A DNA stretch of 59,736 bases from Lachnospiraceae bacterium (lineage in GTDB: Bacteria > Bacillota > Clostridia > Lachnospirales > Lachnospiraceae), in contig JAQXOR010000176.1 in the NCBI GenBank assembly GCA_029099805.1, positions 1 to 59,736 on the forward strand, written 5' to 3'. A program made the position numbers and the translations under genes. Below the pieces are notes generated by a model. That model was not told the DNA's origin. It ran no database searches and saw only the letters and a program-made list of their open reading frames with translations. Positions 33,686 through 43,771 of this stretch are shown here, one piece after another. How positions within the stretch are numbered: the first letter of the stretch is position 1; every line of letters starts with the position of its first letter.

Positions 33686-33701
33686 TCACACACACAAAAA
33701 A

Positions 33702-33727
33702 AAGGGAACCCGCTTTTGAGCCCCCTT
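33702..33727 (-). terminator. Terminator of the hybrid kinase gene
   Basis: AAGGGGGCTC pairs with GGGTTCCCTT (some G-U) followed by eight T on the minus strand, 16 bp past the kinase stop. Confidence 0.85.
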
Positions 33728-33742
33728 TTCCGTTTGACATAC

Positions 33743-36106
33743 TTATTCCATATCCAACCAGGTTATTTTCTCTTCCGGCAGATGTTTTGCAAGCATTTCT
33801 TCCAGCTCCTCCGGCAGCAATGGTTTTGCCAGATACCCGTCAAAGCCTTCTTTCGCATATTGCTCCGCGACACCTGCGATTGCATTGGCCGTCAACACAA
33901 TCACCCTGGCTTCCTTATTCGGATTACTTTCTTCCCTTCGAAGTAAATGTAAGGTTTCAACACCATCCGGCTCCGGCATCATATGGTCCAGCAAAATCAA
34001 ATCGTACTTTGTCTGCCTGCACAGCTCCAAACACTCGTTTCCGCCGGGTGCTGTTTCCAGCTGTACCCCTGTTCTTTTTAAAAGTGCCTTTACAACTGCC
34101 AGATTCATGGCATTATCATCCACTGCAAGCACTCTGGCTTCCGGTGCATACACCCTTTTCTTTTCTTTTTTTACCGTTTCCCCCGTCAGCTCACCGGTCG
34201 GCATCTTTCCGGTTGTCCGGTTCACCATTTTCTGTGGAATCCGCACCGAAAAACAGGAGCCCTTTCCATACTCACTTTCTACCGTAATAGTGCCGCCCAT
34301 CAGATCCAAAAGCTGCTTTGTAATACTTAGTCCCAGTCCGCTTCCCTGAATATGACGGTTCTTCCACTCATCCAGCCGCTGAAAGCTATCAAATAACCGA
34401 TCAATATCCTCACTCCGTATTCCGATTCCGGTATCTGTCACTGAAATCTGCAGTTCAAAGGTATCTCCGGTACAGACGCCGTGGACAGTAAAGGTAATGG
34501 TCCCAGACATCGTATACTTTACGGCGTTTGACAAAAGATTCATAATAATCTGTCGTACCCGTATCTCATCTCCCGATAAACACTCGGGAAGAGTTTCCTG
34601 AATATCCAGCTGCACGCTCAGATTTTCAGACTCCGCCTTAAACCGAAACTCCTGTACAATACTCTTTATGAGTTCCGATAAAGAATACCGGGCCTCGGTA
34701 ATATCCATCCTGCCGGCCTCAATTTTCGAAAAATCCAGTACATCATTTACAAGTCCAAGCAGCAGCCTGCTGGAATTCCGGATATTCTTTGCGTATTCCA
34801 GAATCTTCTCCTCATTGCTTTCCCGCAGAATCATTTCATTCATACCGATAACTGTATTTATCGGCGTACGTATTTCATGCGACATATGGGCAAGAAACTG
34901 TGCCTTTGCCTCTCCCGCCACAACAGCTCTTTGTTTTTCTTTCTCAATTACCTGCATGTCACGCCCGGTTTTTAAGGATGCCATTGCCAAAAGAAAGCAT
35001 AGTCCCGCTCCCAATGCAACTCCGCCGTCCTTCGAAGTCGGATGATATACCAGATAGATTTCCAAAACCGCCGCCAGCGTCAGACCAAGCAATCCGACTG
35101 CGACTTCCCAGTATTCTTTTATCTTTCCTTTCCACACATCTATCATCATAGAGCCATATCCAAGGAAAATCGCAAGCATAATCATTCCGTAATCTAAAAA
35201 CATGGAATCAAGAAAATCCACAATTCCTAAAATATGTAATGCGGTAGACAGACAAAAATTAGCAATCACACATACGGCAGCTGCCATATAGTACTTCCGG
35301 TAACGATGCCTTTGTATCATATCCACATAAACAAGAAACGGATATGGTAACAGCTTCGTTACAAAAAACCCCATATTAGAAGCAACCGATAAATTCGGTA
35401 GATAAAACTGCCGAACCATTGACTCCGTAAGCATCAGCAATGAGGCAAGCAAAATACCCATTCCCAGATAGGCAATTGCCACTTCCTTTTTGTGCAGGAT
35501 ACGTAACATCAGGCTGACAGCAACCGTAATGACGCTTAATATCAGCAGTGTTATTGGAACAAGTAATATCACACCGCTTTGGCGTAAAAAATAATTCCAG
35601 ATATCATGCTTTTCTCCCGTATAAATCTCATGCATCATGCCGGAATACTTAGAATCACTGACGGTCTCCACTGCCAATACTTTTCCCGCATCCTCCGATT
35701 TTATTTCAAAAAAAACGTATGCGCTGGCACTGGTCTTTCCAAATCCTCTTGTCTTTTCCGTAGAATACTCTTTTCGTAACACATCACCCACATAAATGCG
35801 CACATCCTGCTGAGAACCACGGATACAAAACCAGGTCGTCTCCTGATTCTCAGGCAACCTCGTCTCCGCTCGGACAATTTCGCCCCGCTTTGCTTCCCAA
35901 TTTCCCGGAATCTGTGCAGCCTCCCTGGTTCCGTCTGCATACACTCTCTCCCAGGCACCCTGATACACTGTGCATTTTCCGTATTCCGAAGAATCTTCAT
36001 CCGGTCCAAAAATCTCCCCCAGTATAAAAAAAAGTAATACAAAAGACATCATAAATCCAAGAATATATTGTATTACTTTTGTTTTTTCCGATTTTTTCCC
36101 ATTCAT
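33743..36106 (-). CDS. 7TM hybrid sensor histidine kinase with receiver domain
   Basis: 787 residues. One N-terminal membrane helix, an extracellular beta-rich domain (about 45-170) and seven membrane helices (about 180-390), the 7TMR-DISM layout for sensing sugars or other solutes. Then HisKA (AHMSHEIRTPINT), HATPase (DTGIGI, GSGLGLSI) and a receiver with VDDNAMN and YDLILLDHMMPEPDG. No partner regulator is adjacent. Good ribosome site; own promoter and terminator. Confidence 0.9.
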   Translation of the reverse strand: MNGKKSEKTKVIQYILGFMMSFVLLFFILGEIFGPDEDSSEYGKCTVYQGAWERVYADGTREAAQIPGNWEAKRGEIVRAETRLPENQETTWFCIRGSQQDVRIYVGDVLRKEYSTEKTRGFGKTSASAYVFFEIKSEDAGKVLAVETVSDSKYSGMMHEIYTGEKHDIWNYFLRQSGVILLVPITLLILSVITVAVSLMLRILHKKEVAIAYLGMGILLASLLMLTESMVRQFYLPNLSVASNMGFFVTKLLPYPFLVYVDMIQRHRYRKYYMAAAVCVIANFCLSTALHILGIVDFLDSMFLDYGMIMLAIFLGYGSMMIDVWKGKIKEYWEVAVGLLGLTLAAVLEIYLVYHPTSKDGGVALGAGLCFLLAMASLKTGRDMQVIEKEKQRAVVAGEAKAQFLAHMSHEIRTPINTVIGMNEMILRESNEEKILEYAKNIRNSSRLLLGLVNDVLDFSKIEAGRMDITEARYSLSELIKSIVQEFRFKAESENLSVQLDIQETLPECLSGDEIRVRQIIMNLLSNAVKYTMSGTITFTVHGVCTGDTFELQISVTDTGIGIRSEDIDRLFDSFQRLDEWKNRHIQGSGLGLSITKQLLDLMGGTITVESEYGKGSCFSVRIPQKMVNRTTGKMPTGELTGETVKKEKKRVYAPEARVLAVDDNAMNLAVVKALLKRTGVQLETAPGGNECLELCRQTKYDLILLDHMMPEPDGVETLHLLRREESNPNKEARVIVLTANAIAGVAEQYAKEGFDGYLAKPLLPEELEEMLAKHLPEEKITWLDME

Positions 36107-36152
36107 ATACCTTCGTATCCCTCCGACTCCTTCTGTACTGAATATGAAGATA

Positions 36153-36181
36153 ATTATAGCAAAAATTCTCTTTCTTTACAA
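36153..36181 (-). promoter_or_regulatory. Promoter of the 7TM kinase
   Basis: Minus strand -35 TTGTAA (36176-36181) and -10 TATAAT (36153-36158), 17-bp spacer, about 45 bp before the start codon. Confidence 0.75.
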
Positions 36182-36335
36182 GTAAATGTTCCTTTCACTC
36201 CTCAGAATATTTGTGTGCATGAACTTGCAGAAAAGCGATCCTATGAACAAACTCATACAGCCGCCTCTAAAACTTCTCTTATCTATTTTCTGCTTTTATC
36301 TTTCTACACGTCCCCTGTTACCCTACACACTTGTT

Positions 36336-37466
36336 CTATGCAGCCTTTCTTTTCTTTACCGCTACCAAGAAAATACAGAAGATGGCTACCGCAAAAATCA
36401 AAATAACACCACAGTTTCCAAAAAAAGTCCTCAGATATTCTGTCATACCATCCCCTTCAAACAGCAGCTTCACATTCTTCATATACCAGCTGACCGGAAG
36501 AAATTCCGCAATTCTGTTTACATAGTCCGGCAGAAGCTCCGCAGGTACAAACACACCGCATACAAATGCCATTCCCATGCCAATCAGATTGCTTGCTCCG
36601 TTTAACGCATCGCTTCCTCTTACAAGAATGCCGATTAAGACCGAAATTGCTATAGACACGAGTAAAAACAAAAAGCTGTTAAGCATACCGCAAAGATAAG
36701 TCGTTACTGTAAAATCTCTGCTATAAACCGCAAATCCGAGTACCATGAGCAGACCCCAGAATATCATTGCTACCACAGCAATCCCGCCGACAATGGTAAG
36801 ATTCTGTCTCCGCACACTGACATATCCGCAATCCGTACGCATTTTCACATCCTTTTTATAAAAGGCATACATAATCGGTCCGAGAACCATAATCAGAACA
36901 GCCGGAAGGATGTAAGACAAATACGAAAAGAAATAATATCCGGGTACCATCAGCAATGCACTCTTTCCGGACATTACAACCGTTTCGGCCTGGTTTTTGC
37001 AATTCAGCAGTACCGCATCGCATGCCTCTTCCATTGTTTTCCCGAGAGCCAGCTCAGCACGCACATATCTGAAAAACATCTCAAGCTTCTGATCCAGAAA
37101 TACTACGTTTGCCCGGATGCTCTGCCGTTCAATACCACCCTCAGCTCCTGCAAGAAAGCTTTCCTCAAAACCATCCGCAATATAAACCGCATAATCTGCC
37201 ATTCCGGTAAATAACAGCTCTGATACCAACGCTTTGTCATATTCCGTAGATACTTCGTTTTCCGCTGCAAGATACTCCCTCACTGCTCTCGACAATACGG
37301 AATCATCCCCGTCTTCCAGAAGAATGTCCATCTGCGTCGCCTGGAAATTCTTTTCCTGGTCCCTTCCGGCAAGAAAAGTAAATGCAATCATCAACCCACA
37401 GAAAATGCAACAATATATTATAACTGACGGTAATGCTTTTTTTGCTATTTTTAATACGGTTTTCAT
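36336..37466 (-). CDS. ABC-2 type exporter permease, subunit 2
   Basis: 376 residues from ATG 37466, which overlaps the previous stop (ATGA); an upstream ATG at 37544 lies inside the neighbouring gene without ribosome-site support. One N-terminal helix, a large external loop and five C-terminal helices, the ABC2_membrane_3 layout of drug, lipid or antibiotic-peptide exporters. Pairs with subunit 1 and the ATPase upstream. Substrate unknown. Confidence 0.82.
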   Translation of the reverse strand: MKTVLKIAKKALPSVIIYCCIFCGLMIAFTFLAGRDQEKNFQATQMDILLEDGDDSVLSRAVREYLAAENEVSTEYDKALVSELLFTGMADYAVYIADGFEESFLAGAEGGIERQSIRANVVFLDQKLEMFFRYVRAELALGKTMEEACDAVLLNCKNQAETVVMSGKSALLMVPGYYFFSYLSYILPAVLIMVLGPIMYAFYKKDVKMRTDCGYVSVRRQNLTIVGGIAVVAMIFWGLLMVLGFAVYSRDFTVTTYLCGMLNSFLFLLVSIAISVLIGILVRGSDALNGASNLIGMGMAFVCGVFVPAELLPDYVNRIAEFLPVSWYMKNVKLLFEGDGMTEYLRTFFGNCGVILIFAVAIFCIFLVAVKKRKAA

Positions 37467-38614
37467 GCCTTTTCCACTCTCCTTCCGTAAAGTTTCTGAC
37501 GTATCGTTATTGCAAGCACGCTTCCGATCCCCAAACATACACACCAGATAAGAATACTAACCATGCATCTTGTATATTGTTCCATATCACCCATAATGCA
37601 GAGAGCCTGCAGCGAATCCGCTATCAGCGTAGCCGGATTGATACGATTGATAACCGGTACCGAAAGTTCAATGATAATTCGCAGGTTTCCAACCATGAGT
37701 CCGGCAAGGAAACAGCTGAGCATTACTCCTCCCATCATAATCGCATTCTGTACGCCTTCCTTCTTCTGTACAACACTGCCGATAAAGTATCCGAGCAGTA
37801 CGCCAAACAGACTGTGGAGTGCTCCGGCCAAGAACAGCCAGCCATTTATCACACCGAAATCCACCCGCAAAATCAAAGTGTAATAAGTAATTAAAATCAG
37901 GAACTGTACGTACTGAATCGTAAATGCCGCTGCCACATCCACAATTACCGTCGGTATCTTCCGCATCGGCGCTGCAAGACGTCTTGACGCTACATCCGTA
38001 CTCTTTACATTAAGCTCGTTCGTATTTGTCAGACCGTACATGGCACCATACAGACTTGCCATTGCAATGAGTGCCTGAAAATACTGAATCATCGGATCCT
38101 TGCTGGCTCCCTTAAATTCTCTCACTTTAAGAGTTTCCAGTTCCGTAGAAAACACTTCCGTTACCTCTGCCAATTTACCGTTCACGGCAGCCTCGACAAA
38201 TATGTCCTTGCTCTGGAGATACCCGTCCAGAACAGTTTTCACAACGGTCTGCATTAAACCATTCTCCCGGAACAATACCTTTGTCTCCTCTCCGGTTACA
38301 ATCACCGCTGTTACCTCTTTGTCCGCAAGTAACTTCTCGGCACTCTCCATATCGGTCTTTGTTACCGCAAAATATGCCGTTCCTTCATTCTCCATTGACT
38401 CCAGAAAGGATAGCAGCGTCTCGTCCGGCACCGTCCCCTCTTCCGGCGCTACCGCCACCGCAATTGTTTCAAACCCCCAATCCTTTTCCGTAATGGAAGA
38501 AAAGGCAAGCTTGAAAAATGTAGCCAGCACCAGAGGGAAAATAATGGACCAGAAAAACAACACCCTATTTCGAAACAACCGCTTTACACGGTACATATAA
38601 TAAATCATGGTCAT
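37463..38614 (-). CDS. ABC-2 type exporter permease, subunit 1
   Basis: 383 residues; first helix at FFWSIIFPLVLATFF, a long external domain to about residue 180, then five helices in the C-terminal half. Same YhgE/ABC2_membrane_3-type arrangement as its neighbour. Translationally coupled to both neighbours (6 bp after the ATPase gene, 4-nt overlap with subunit 2). Confidence 0.82.
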   Translation of the reverse strand: MTMIYYMYRVKRLFRNRVLFFWSIIFPLVLATFFKLAFSSITEKDWGFETIAVAVAPEEGTVPDETLLSFLESMENEGTAYFAVTKTDMESAEKLLADKEVTAVIVTGEETKVLFRENGLMQTVVKTVLDGYLQSKDIFVEAAVNGKLAEVTEVFSTELETLKVREFKGASKDPMIQYFQALIAMASLYGAMYGLTNTNELNVKSTDVASRRLAAPMRKIPTVIVDVAAAFTIQYVQFLILITYYTLILRVDFGVINGWLFLAGALHSLFGVLLGYFIGSVVQKKEGVQNAIMMGGVMLSCFLAGLMVGNLRIIIELSVPVINRINPATLIADSLQALCIMGDMEQYTRCMVSILIWCVCLGIGSVLAITIRQKLYGRRVEKA

Positions 38615-38619
38615 CCCCC

Positions 38620-39567
38620 TTACTTTACTTCATCTCTCAGTTCCTTACCCGTAATTTCAAGGAACACATCATTTAACGTCGGCTGCTCGGCAAACACTCT
38701 TCCGAAGGAGGTGCCGGTTGTGTTCAGATACTCCAGCACATGTAATACATTATGTCTGCCGCCGCTGCACTTAATCGTAGCCAATCCGTCATTGTATTCT
38801 ACCGAAAGCACATGTGAAAGCTTCTCCAGACCGAATAATACCTCGCTGGTTAATTCCGGCACTTCCACTCTGATGGTCTCGCCGGTTTGAATCATGCTCT
38901 TTAACTCTTCCTTCGTACCGGTCGCTACCAGCTGTCCCTTATCGATAATCGCAATTCTGGAGCAAATCTGTTCTACCTCTTCCATATAGTGTGAGGTATA
39001 AATAACTGTTGCTCCCTGGCGGTTCAGTTCCTGAATTCCCTCTAAGATTTTATTACGGCTCTGCGGGTCTACCGCTACCGTCGGCTCATCGAAAATAATC
39101 AGCTCCGGCTTATGTGCAATACCACAGGCAATATTCAGACGGCGAAGAAGTCCTCCGGATAACTTTTTCGGGTAAAACTTTACAAACTCCTCCAGACCTA
39201 CGAAAGCAATGGCTTCCTTTACCAGTTCCTTTCTCTTTGCCTTATCCTTTACATACAGACTGCAAAAGTAATCAATGTTCTCATAGACCGTCAGCTCATC
39301 AAACACCGCAACATTCTGTAATACTACACCGATGCGTCCCTTCACGGAATAATTATCCGCACGCATCCTTTCTCCAAACACAAAAATCTCGCCCTTGTCA
39401 AACTGTGTCAGGGAAAGCAGGCAGTTGATAATTGTTGACTTTCCGCTTCCGTTCGGTCCCAGAAGTCCGAATACCTCTCCCTTCTCAATGGACAGATTCA
39501 TGTGGTCCACTGCCACCAGTTCCTTATACCGCTTTACCAGATTTTCAATCCTTACTACTGTATTCAT
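38620..39567 (-). CDS. ABC transporter ATPase, export type
   Basis: 315 residues from ATG 39567 (GGAGAC 3 nt upstream). Walker A GPNGSGKST, signature LSGGLLRRLNIA, Walker B LIIFDEPTVAVD, H-loop TSHYMEE. The C-terminal extension of about 90 residues is typical of DrrA/CcmA-like ATPases serving ABC-2 permeases. The operon faces away from a DesK/DesR-like pair and is the likely target of that pair. Confidence 0.9.
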   Translation of the reverse strand: MNTVVRIENLVKRYKELVAVDHMNLSIEKGEVFGLLGPNGSGKSTIINCLLSLTQFDKGEIFVFGERMRADNYSVKGRIGVVLQNVAVFDELTVYENIDYFCSLYVKDKAKRKELVKEAIAFVGLEEFVKFYPKKLSGGLLRRLNIACGIAHKPELIIFDEPTVAVDPQSRNKILEGIQELNRQGATVIYTSHYMEEVEQICSRIAIIDKGQLVATGTKEELKSMIQTGETIRVEVPELTSEVLFGLEKLSHVLSVEYNDGLATIKCSGGRHNVLHVLEYLNTTGTSFGRVFAEQPTLNDVFLEITGKELRDEVK

Positions 39568-39588
39568 AGTGTCTCCTTTCATTTTCAC

Positions 39589-39743
39589 ACGGCTTCACAA
39601 CTTATGACTCTACGATACCAGACAACGATGTCACTTTCCAGTGTCGATTGTCAGAAGACGCTTATGACAAATGTCATTTCTTTTTTACTTTCTTTTAGGA
39701 GAAATATATGATACACTAAATAATAGAAAGGAGGGATACTAAC
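39589..39743. promoter_or_regulatory. Divergent control region with LuxR-type palindrome
   Basis: ATGACAAATGTCAT at 39664-39677 is a near-perfect palindrome; additional GTCA/TGAC half-sites lie around 39625-39655. For the plus-strand kinase a -10 TATGAT lies near 39706-39711. Such operators are typical for DesR/LiaR-class regulators controlling a flanking ABC exporter. Confidence 0.5.
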
Positions 39744-40808
39744 GTGCGAGGGATAATTGACAAGCTTATATTGATGCTTTTCGGTCTGGTCCTTCTTCTG
39801 ACTGCAGACCCTGTCATAAAACCGATTGTTTTGCTTTTATGTGTTTTCATCTCCCTTGCCTTTGATGAGCTTTTTCCCTCCGTTACGTTTTCCCGCATCT
39901 TATTCGGTGCCGGTGTTCTCCTTAGTCTTTTTGTGCCGGATGTCTTAGTTTTCCTTCCGGCGCTTACCTATCCGCTCTGTTCCAAGCGACGCACTCCGGT
40001 ATCGCTCGTCTCCCTGCTTCCGGTTGCCCTTTCCTATCCGCTTTGGAAGTCTCCGGCATCCTTTTTTACGGTTTTATTCCTGCTTTTCCTTTCCTTTCTG
40101 CTTGCGGATAAGGAGCGGCAGCTTTCCAGACTGTCTGCAGACTTCATTACCCTGCGGGATGCTGATAAGGAAGAACAGCTTTCTCTGCGTGAAAAAGCAC
40201 AGTCTCTCATTGAAAATCAGGACGCAGAAATAAAGATTGCCACTTTACAGGAGCGTACCCGCATTGCCAGAGAAATCCACGACAATGTCGGACATCTGCT
40301 TTCCCGTGCCATTCTTCAGGTGGGTGCCATGCTGGCCGTAAAAAAAGGGGATGAATCCTTATTATTGTTAAAGGATAGTCTGGATGCCGCCATGCAGGGA
40401 ATTCGAAGCAGTGTCCATAATTTACGTGATGATGCACTGGATTTGGAGACTTCTGCCAGACAGCTTCTCTCAGACTATACCGCATATACCACTCATTTCG
40501 AATACGATATCTCGCCGGAGCTTCCGGTTTCTGTTACGTATTGCTTTCTTACCATTACAAAGGAAGCTCTGTCCAATATTACAAAGCACAGTAATGCCGA
40601 TACGATTCGTATCAGCATGAAGGAATACACCTCTCTTTACTGTCTTTCCATCGCAGATAACGGTACCGACTGCTCGGTTCCGGCGGATAGTAGCGGAATG
40701 GGGCTGGAAAATATGCAGGCACGGACTGCCTCGTTAAACGGAACCATTCGTTTTTCCACGCAGAACGGGTTTCATATTTTTGTATCCATTCCGAAGAAGC
40801 ACGCTTAA
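39744..40808 (+). CDS. DesK/LiaS-like sensor histidine kinase
   Basis: 354 residues from a GTG start preceded by GGAGGG. Four to five hydrophobic helices in residues 5-130, then HisKA_3 with RTRIAREIHDNVGHLLSRAI (phospho-accepting His) and a HATPase with EALSNITKHSNAD and SGMGLENMQAR. It senses membrane state or a bilayer-active compound and works with the regulator 30 bp downstream. Start codon is GTG because no ATG fits. Confidence 0.88.
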   Translation: MRGIIDKLILMLFGLVLLLTADPVIKPIVLLLCVFISLAFDELFPSVTFSRILFGAGVLLSLFVPDVLVFLPALTYPLCSKRRTPVSLVSLLPVALSYPLWKSPASFFTVLFLLFLSFLLADKERQLSRLSADFITLRDADKEEQLSLREKAQSLIENQDAEIKIATLQERTRIAREIHDNVGHLLSRAILQVGAMLAVKKGDESLLLLKDSLDAAMQGIRSSVHNLRDDALDLETSARQLLSDYTAYTTHFEYDISPELPVSVTYCFLTITKEALSNITKHSNADTIRISMKEYTSLYCLSIADNGTDCSVPADSSGMGLENMQARTASLNGTIRFSTQNGFHIFVSIPKKHA

Positions 40809-40838
40809 TATACTCTCTTATCCCGGAGGAATTCACTT

Positions 40839-41465
40839 ATGAATGTAGTAATTGTAGATGACGACCGCGTCGTCGGTATTTCTTTAAAGACAATTCTGGA
40901 AGCGGAGCCGGATATTTCGGTTTCGGCACTTGGAAATAACGGGATTCAGGCAATCGCGCTCTATCAACAATACCGTCCGGACATTCTTCTTATGGACATC
41001 CGCATGGAAGGCATGAACGGACTGGATGCTGCTACAGAGATTCTAAGCTTTGACCCGGCAGCAAAAATCTTGTTTTTAACTACCTTTTCCGATGACGAGT
41101 ATATAGTCCGCGCTCTGCGGCTCGGTGCAAAAGGCTATCTTTTAAAGCAGGACTTTGAAAGCATTGTTCCGGCTCTTCATGCCGTATATGGAGGTCAAAA
41201 TGTATTCGGAAGTGAGGTTGTCCGAAAAATTCCGGATATTCTTACCGTCACAAAGGAGCCGGATGTTTCTGAATTTCCGCTAAACGAAAAGGAATTTGAA
41301 ATCATGAAGCTGGTTGCCGAAGGTCTAAACAATAAAGAAATTTCAGCTACTCTCTTTCTTTCCGAGGGTACCGTCAGAAATTACCTGAGCAGCACCCTCG
41401 AAAAACTGGAATTGCGAGACCGCACCCAGCTTGCCATCTATTACTATAAGCATATACGCCCATAA
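40839..41465 (+). CDS. NarL/LuxR-type response regulator
   Basis: 208 residues. Receiver with VDDDRVVG and PDILLMDIRMEGMNG (acceptor Asp near 52) and Lys in GAKGYLLK; C-terminal LuxR helix-turn-helix from about 145: EFEIMKLVAEGLNNKEISA and LFLSEGTVRNYLSS. Cognate to the kinase directly upstream. Likely binds the palindrome in the divergent region. Confidence 0.92.
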   Translation: MNVVIVDDDRVVGISLKTILEAEPDISVSALGNNGIQAIALYQQYRPDILLMDIRMEGMNGLDAATEILSFDPAAKILFLTTFSDDEYIVRALRLGAKGYLLKQDFESIVPALHAVYGGQNVFGSEVVRKIPDILTVTKEPDVSEFPLNEKEFEIMKLVAEGLNNKEISATLFLSEGTVRNYLSSTLEKLELRDRTQLAIYYYKHIRP

Positions 41466-41530
41466 GGCAGACAGACACAGTATTTTCCGGTATTTATCCA
41501 ATATCCGTATGATAAACAGGAGGAACTCCC

Positions 41531-42760
41531 TTGAAGGTCGCAGGAATCATCGTCGAATACAATCCTTTTCACAAAGGACATGAACATCATATTAAAGAAA
41601 CCCGCCGTATTACCGGGGCTGATTATATCATTGCCGTAATGAGCGGAGATTTTACCGAACGCGGCATTCCTGCCTGCCTTGATAAATTTACGCGGGCGGA
41701 ATGCGCCCTGGCCTGCGGAGCAGATGTCGTGCTTGAGCTCCCCTTCTGCTATGCAACCGGCAGTGCGGAATATTTTGCGGAAGGTGCCATTACTATATTA
41801 GATAAGCTGGGATGCGTAGATTTTCTCTGCTTCGGAACAGAGGCAGACGTATCCATGTCCCTTTACACTGATACAGCTGCTTTTCTTTGTGCGGAACCGC
41901 TCACCTTTAAATCTGCCTTACAGGAGGGTCTTCGGGCAGGTCTTACCTTTCCGCGGGCAAGACAGGAGGCGGCACGTCCGTTTTTAAGCAAAGAAGCACT
42001 CTCACTTTTAAACACGCCAAACGCCCTGCTTGGTTTAGAATACTGCAAGGCACTGCATCGCAAAAAAAGCAGTATCAAGCCATTTACCATCCCGCGGTCA
42101 GGCGCCGCATACCACGATATCACAGTCTCTTCCGAACGCTTCTCCTCTGCAACGGCACTTCGCAGGTTATTACTCCCCGGCACCGCTTTCCCGGAAGCTT
42201 TCCTTTCCGAGCTTCCCGAAGCCGCTGCGGCTCTTCTTGTGAACAAAGCATATACTCCGGTATTTGCCGAAGATTTTCTTCTTTTATACCGCTATGCCAT
42301 CCTGCAAAAAAAAGAGCTGCTTTCTTCTTATGCGGATGTCTCCACAGAGCTTGCCGGACGTCTCAGTAAGCGTTTTCCGTGCTGCGATTACGAAGCCTTT
42401 CTGGCGCATATGAAGACAAGACAGTATACCCGTACCCGTATCGAACGCTGTCTCTTACACATCCTGTTCGATTTAAGAAAAGATGCCCTGGAATCATTCC
42501 GGTCCAATGAAATCTGCTATGCCAGAATTCTTGGCTTTCGCGAGAGTGCAACACCTCTTTTGAAAGCAATGAAAAAAAGCGCTTCCCTGCCGATTCTTAC
42601 AAAGCTTGCCCAAAAGGCGAGACGATGTAACGAGTTCGAGAATGAACTTCTTTCCTACGATATTGCGGCAACCGATCTTTATAATCATGTGGTAAATCAA
42701 AAGTACGGTGTTCTTTTGCCGGACGATTTTTCATATATTATCACAAATACCGGGATATAG
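41531..42760 (+). CDS. tmcAL: tRNA(Met) cytidine acetate ligase (YlbM)
   Basis: 409 residues from a TTG start with AGGAGG 7 nt upstream. N-terminal nucleotidyltransferase signature GIIVEYNPFHKGHEHHI and MSGDFTERG, plus FLCFGTEAD, as in TmcAL/YlbM. The enzyme activates acetate with ATP to form N4-acetylcytidine in elongator tRNA-Met. In Bacillus it sits in the ylb cluster; the rsmD, coaD and ylbJ neighbours here agree. Confidence 0.9.
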   Translation: MKVAGIIVEYNPFHKGHEHHIKETRRITGADYIIAVMSGDFTERGIPACLDKFTRAECALACGADVVLELPFCYATGSAEYFAEGAITILDKLGCVDFLCFGTEADVSMSLYTDTAAFLCAEPLTFKSALQEGLRAGLTFPRARQEAARPFLSKEALSLLNTPNALLGLEYCKALHRKKSSIKPFTIPRSGAAYHDITVSSERFSSATALRRLLLPGTAFPEAFLSELPEAAAALLVNKAYTPVFAEDFLLLYRYAILQKKELLSSYADVSTELAGRLSKRFPCCDYEAFLAHMKTRQYTRTRIERCLLHILFDLRKDALESFRSNEICYARILGFRESATPLLKAMKKSASLPILTKLAQKARRCNEFENELLSYDIAATDLYNHVVNQKYGVLLPDDFSYIITNTGI

Positions 42761-42773
42761 ACGAGGCTCCCAC

Positions 42774-43712
42774 ATGGCTTTGTTCCGTAACATACGCCCT
42801 TACCTTATAAAGATATGTATTCTCTGCTTTTTATGCTGCCTCTTACTGTTTCCTTCCACAGCCCTTACCGGTGCAGGAAACGGTCTTTCCCTTTGGTTTC
42901 ATCAGGTATTGCCAAGCCTTTTGCCGTTTCTGATTTTGTCTGCGCTTTTGTTATCCACAGGACTCTCCGACAGCATCGCACGACATCTGGCTCCCCTGCT
43001 CTCTCCTGTATTCCGATGTTCGCCGTCCGGCTGTTACGCTATTGTCATCGGACTGCTTTCCGGTCTTCCTGTGGGTGCCAGGACAATTGCCGCCCTTGTA
43101 GAATCCGGTCGTATTACAAAATCAGAGGGGCAGTATCTTCTTCCCCTCTGTAATAATCCAAGCCCTCTATTTCTGTTAGGGTTTATTTCCGTTTCTATTC
43201 TGAATCAGCCCCATCTTAGGTACCCGCTCTTCTGTATTGTGACACTCTCATCTGTTTTTGCAGCCATTCTGTTACGTCCGAAGCAATCAAACACCCCCGA
43301 ATCTCCTATCGACGATTCTCAAAAACCTTTTTCATTTTCCTTCGTTTTGCTGGATTCTGCCATTGAACAGTCATTTTTAATCCTTTCCCGAGTCGGTGGC
43401 TATATCATTCTGTTTTCCGTTTTGGCAAATCTTTTCGCAAAGCTGCCTCTTCCGGCATTCGTACTTGCCTGTGCCGGGTCTTTTCTGGAAATAACAACCG
43501 GAAGTGCTGCCCTTAGTGCCCTCCCGCTGCCGGATTCTCTTTTAATTTCCCTAATCACCGGATTTGTAGCCTTCGGTGGGCTTTCTGCCGCCGCACAAAC
43601 AAAAAGTGTGCTGGCAGGAACCGGGTTCCCGTTCGCACACTATCTTCTCACAAAAGCAATCGCCGGTCTCCTTGCCGGAATACTGATGGTTGTTTATCTG
43701 CGGATACACTGA
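42774..43712 (+). CDS. ylbJ: YlbJ-like sporulation membrane protein
   Basis: 312 residues from ATG 42774 (GAGG upstream, family-like start); the longer reading from 42708 overlaps tmcAL. About eight membrane helices with the nucleoside-recognition gate motif region FHQVLPSLLPFLI, LSGLPVGARTIA and LCNNPSPLFLLGFI. In Bacillus YlbJ is a mother-cell sporulation protein. Follows tmcAL closely as in other spore formers. Confidence 0.82.
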   Translation: MALFRNIRPYLIKICILCFLCCLLLFPSTALTGAGNGLSLWFHQVLPSLLPFLILSALLLSTGLSDSIARHLAPLLSPVFRCSPSGCYAIVIGLLSGLPVGARTIAALVESGRITKSEGQYLLPLCNNPSPLFLLGFISVSILNQPHLRYPLFCIVTLSSVFAAILLRPKQSNTPESPIDDSQKPFSFSFVLLDSAIEQSFLILSRVGGYIILFSVLANLFAKLPLPAFVLACAGSFLEITTGSAALSALPLPDSLLISLITGFVAFGGLSAAAQTKSVLAGTGFPFAHYLLTKAIAGLLAGILMVVYLRIH

Positions 43713-43771
43713 TACCTATACTGCCTCCCCATATCTCACAAAAAACACTCCACCGTATTGCGCAATCCGGA

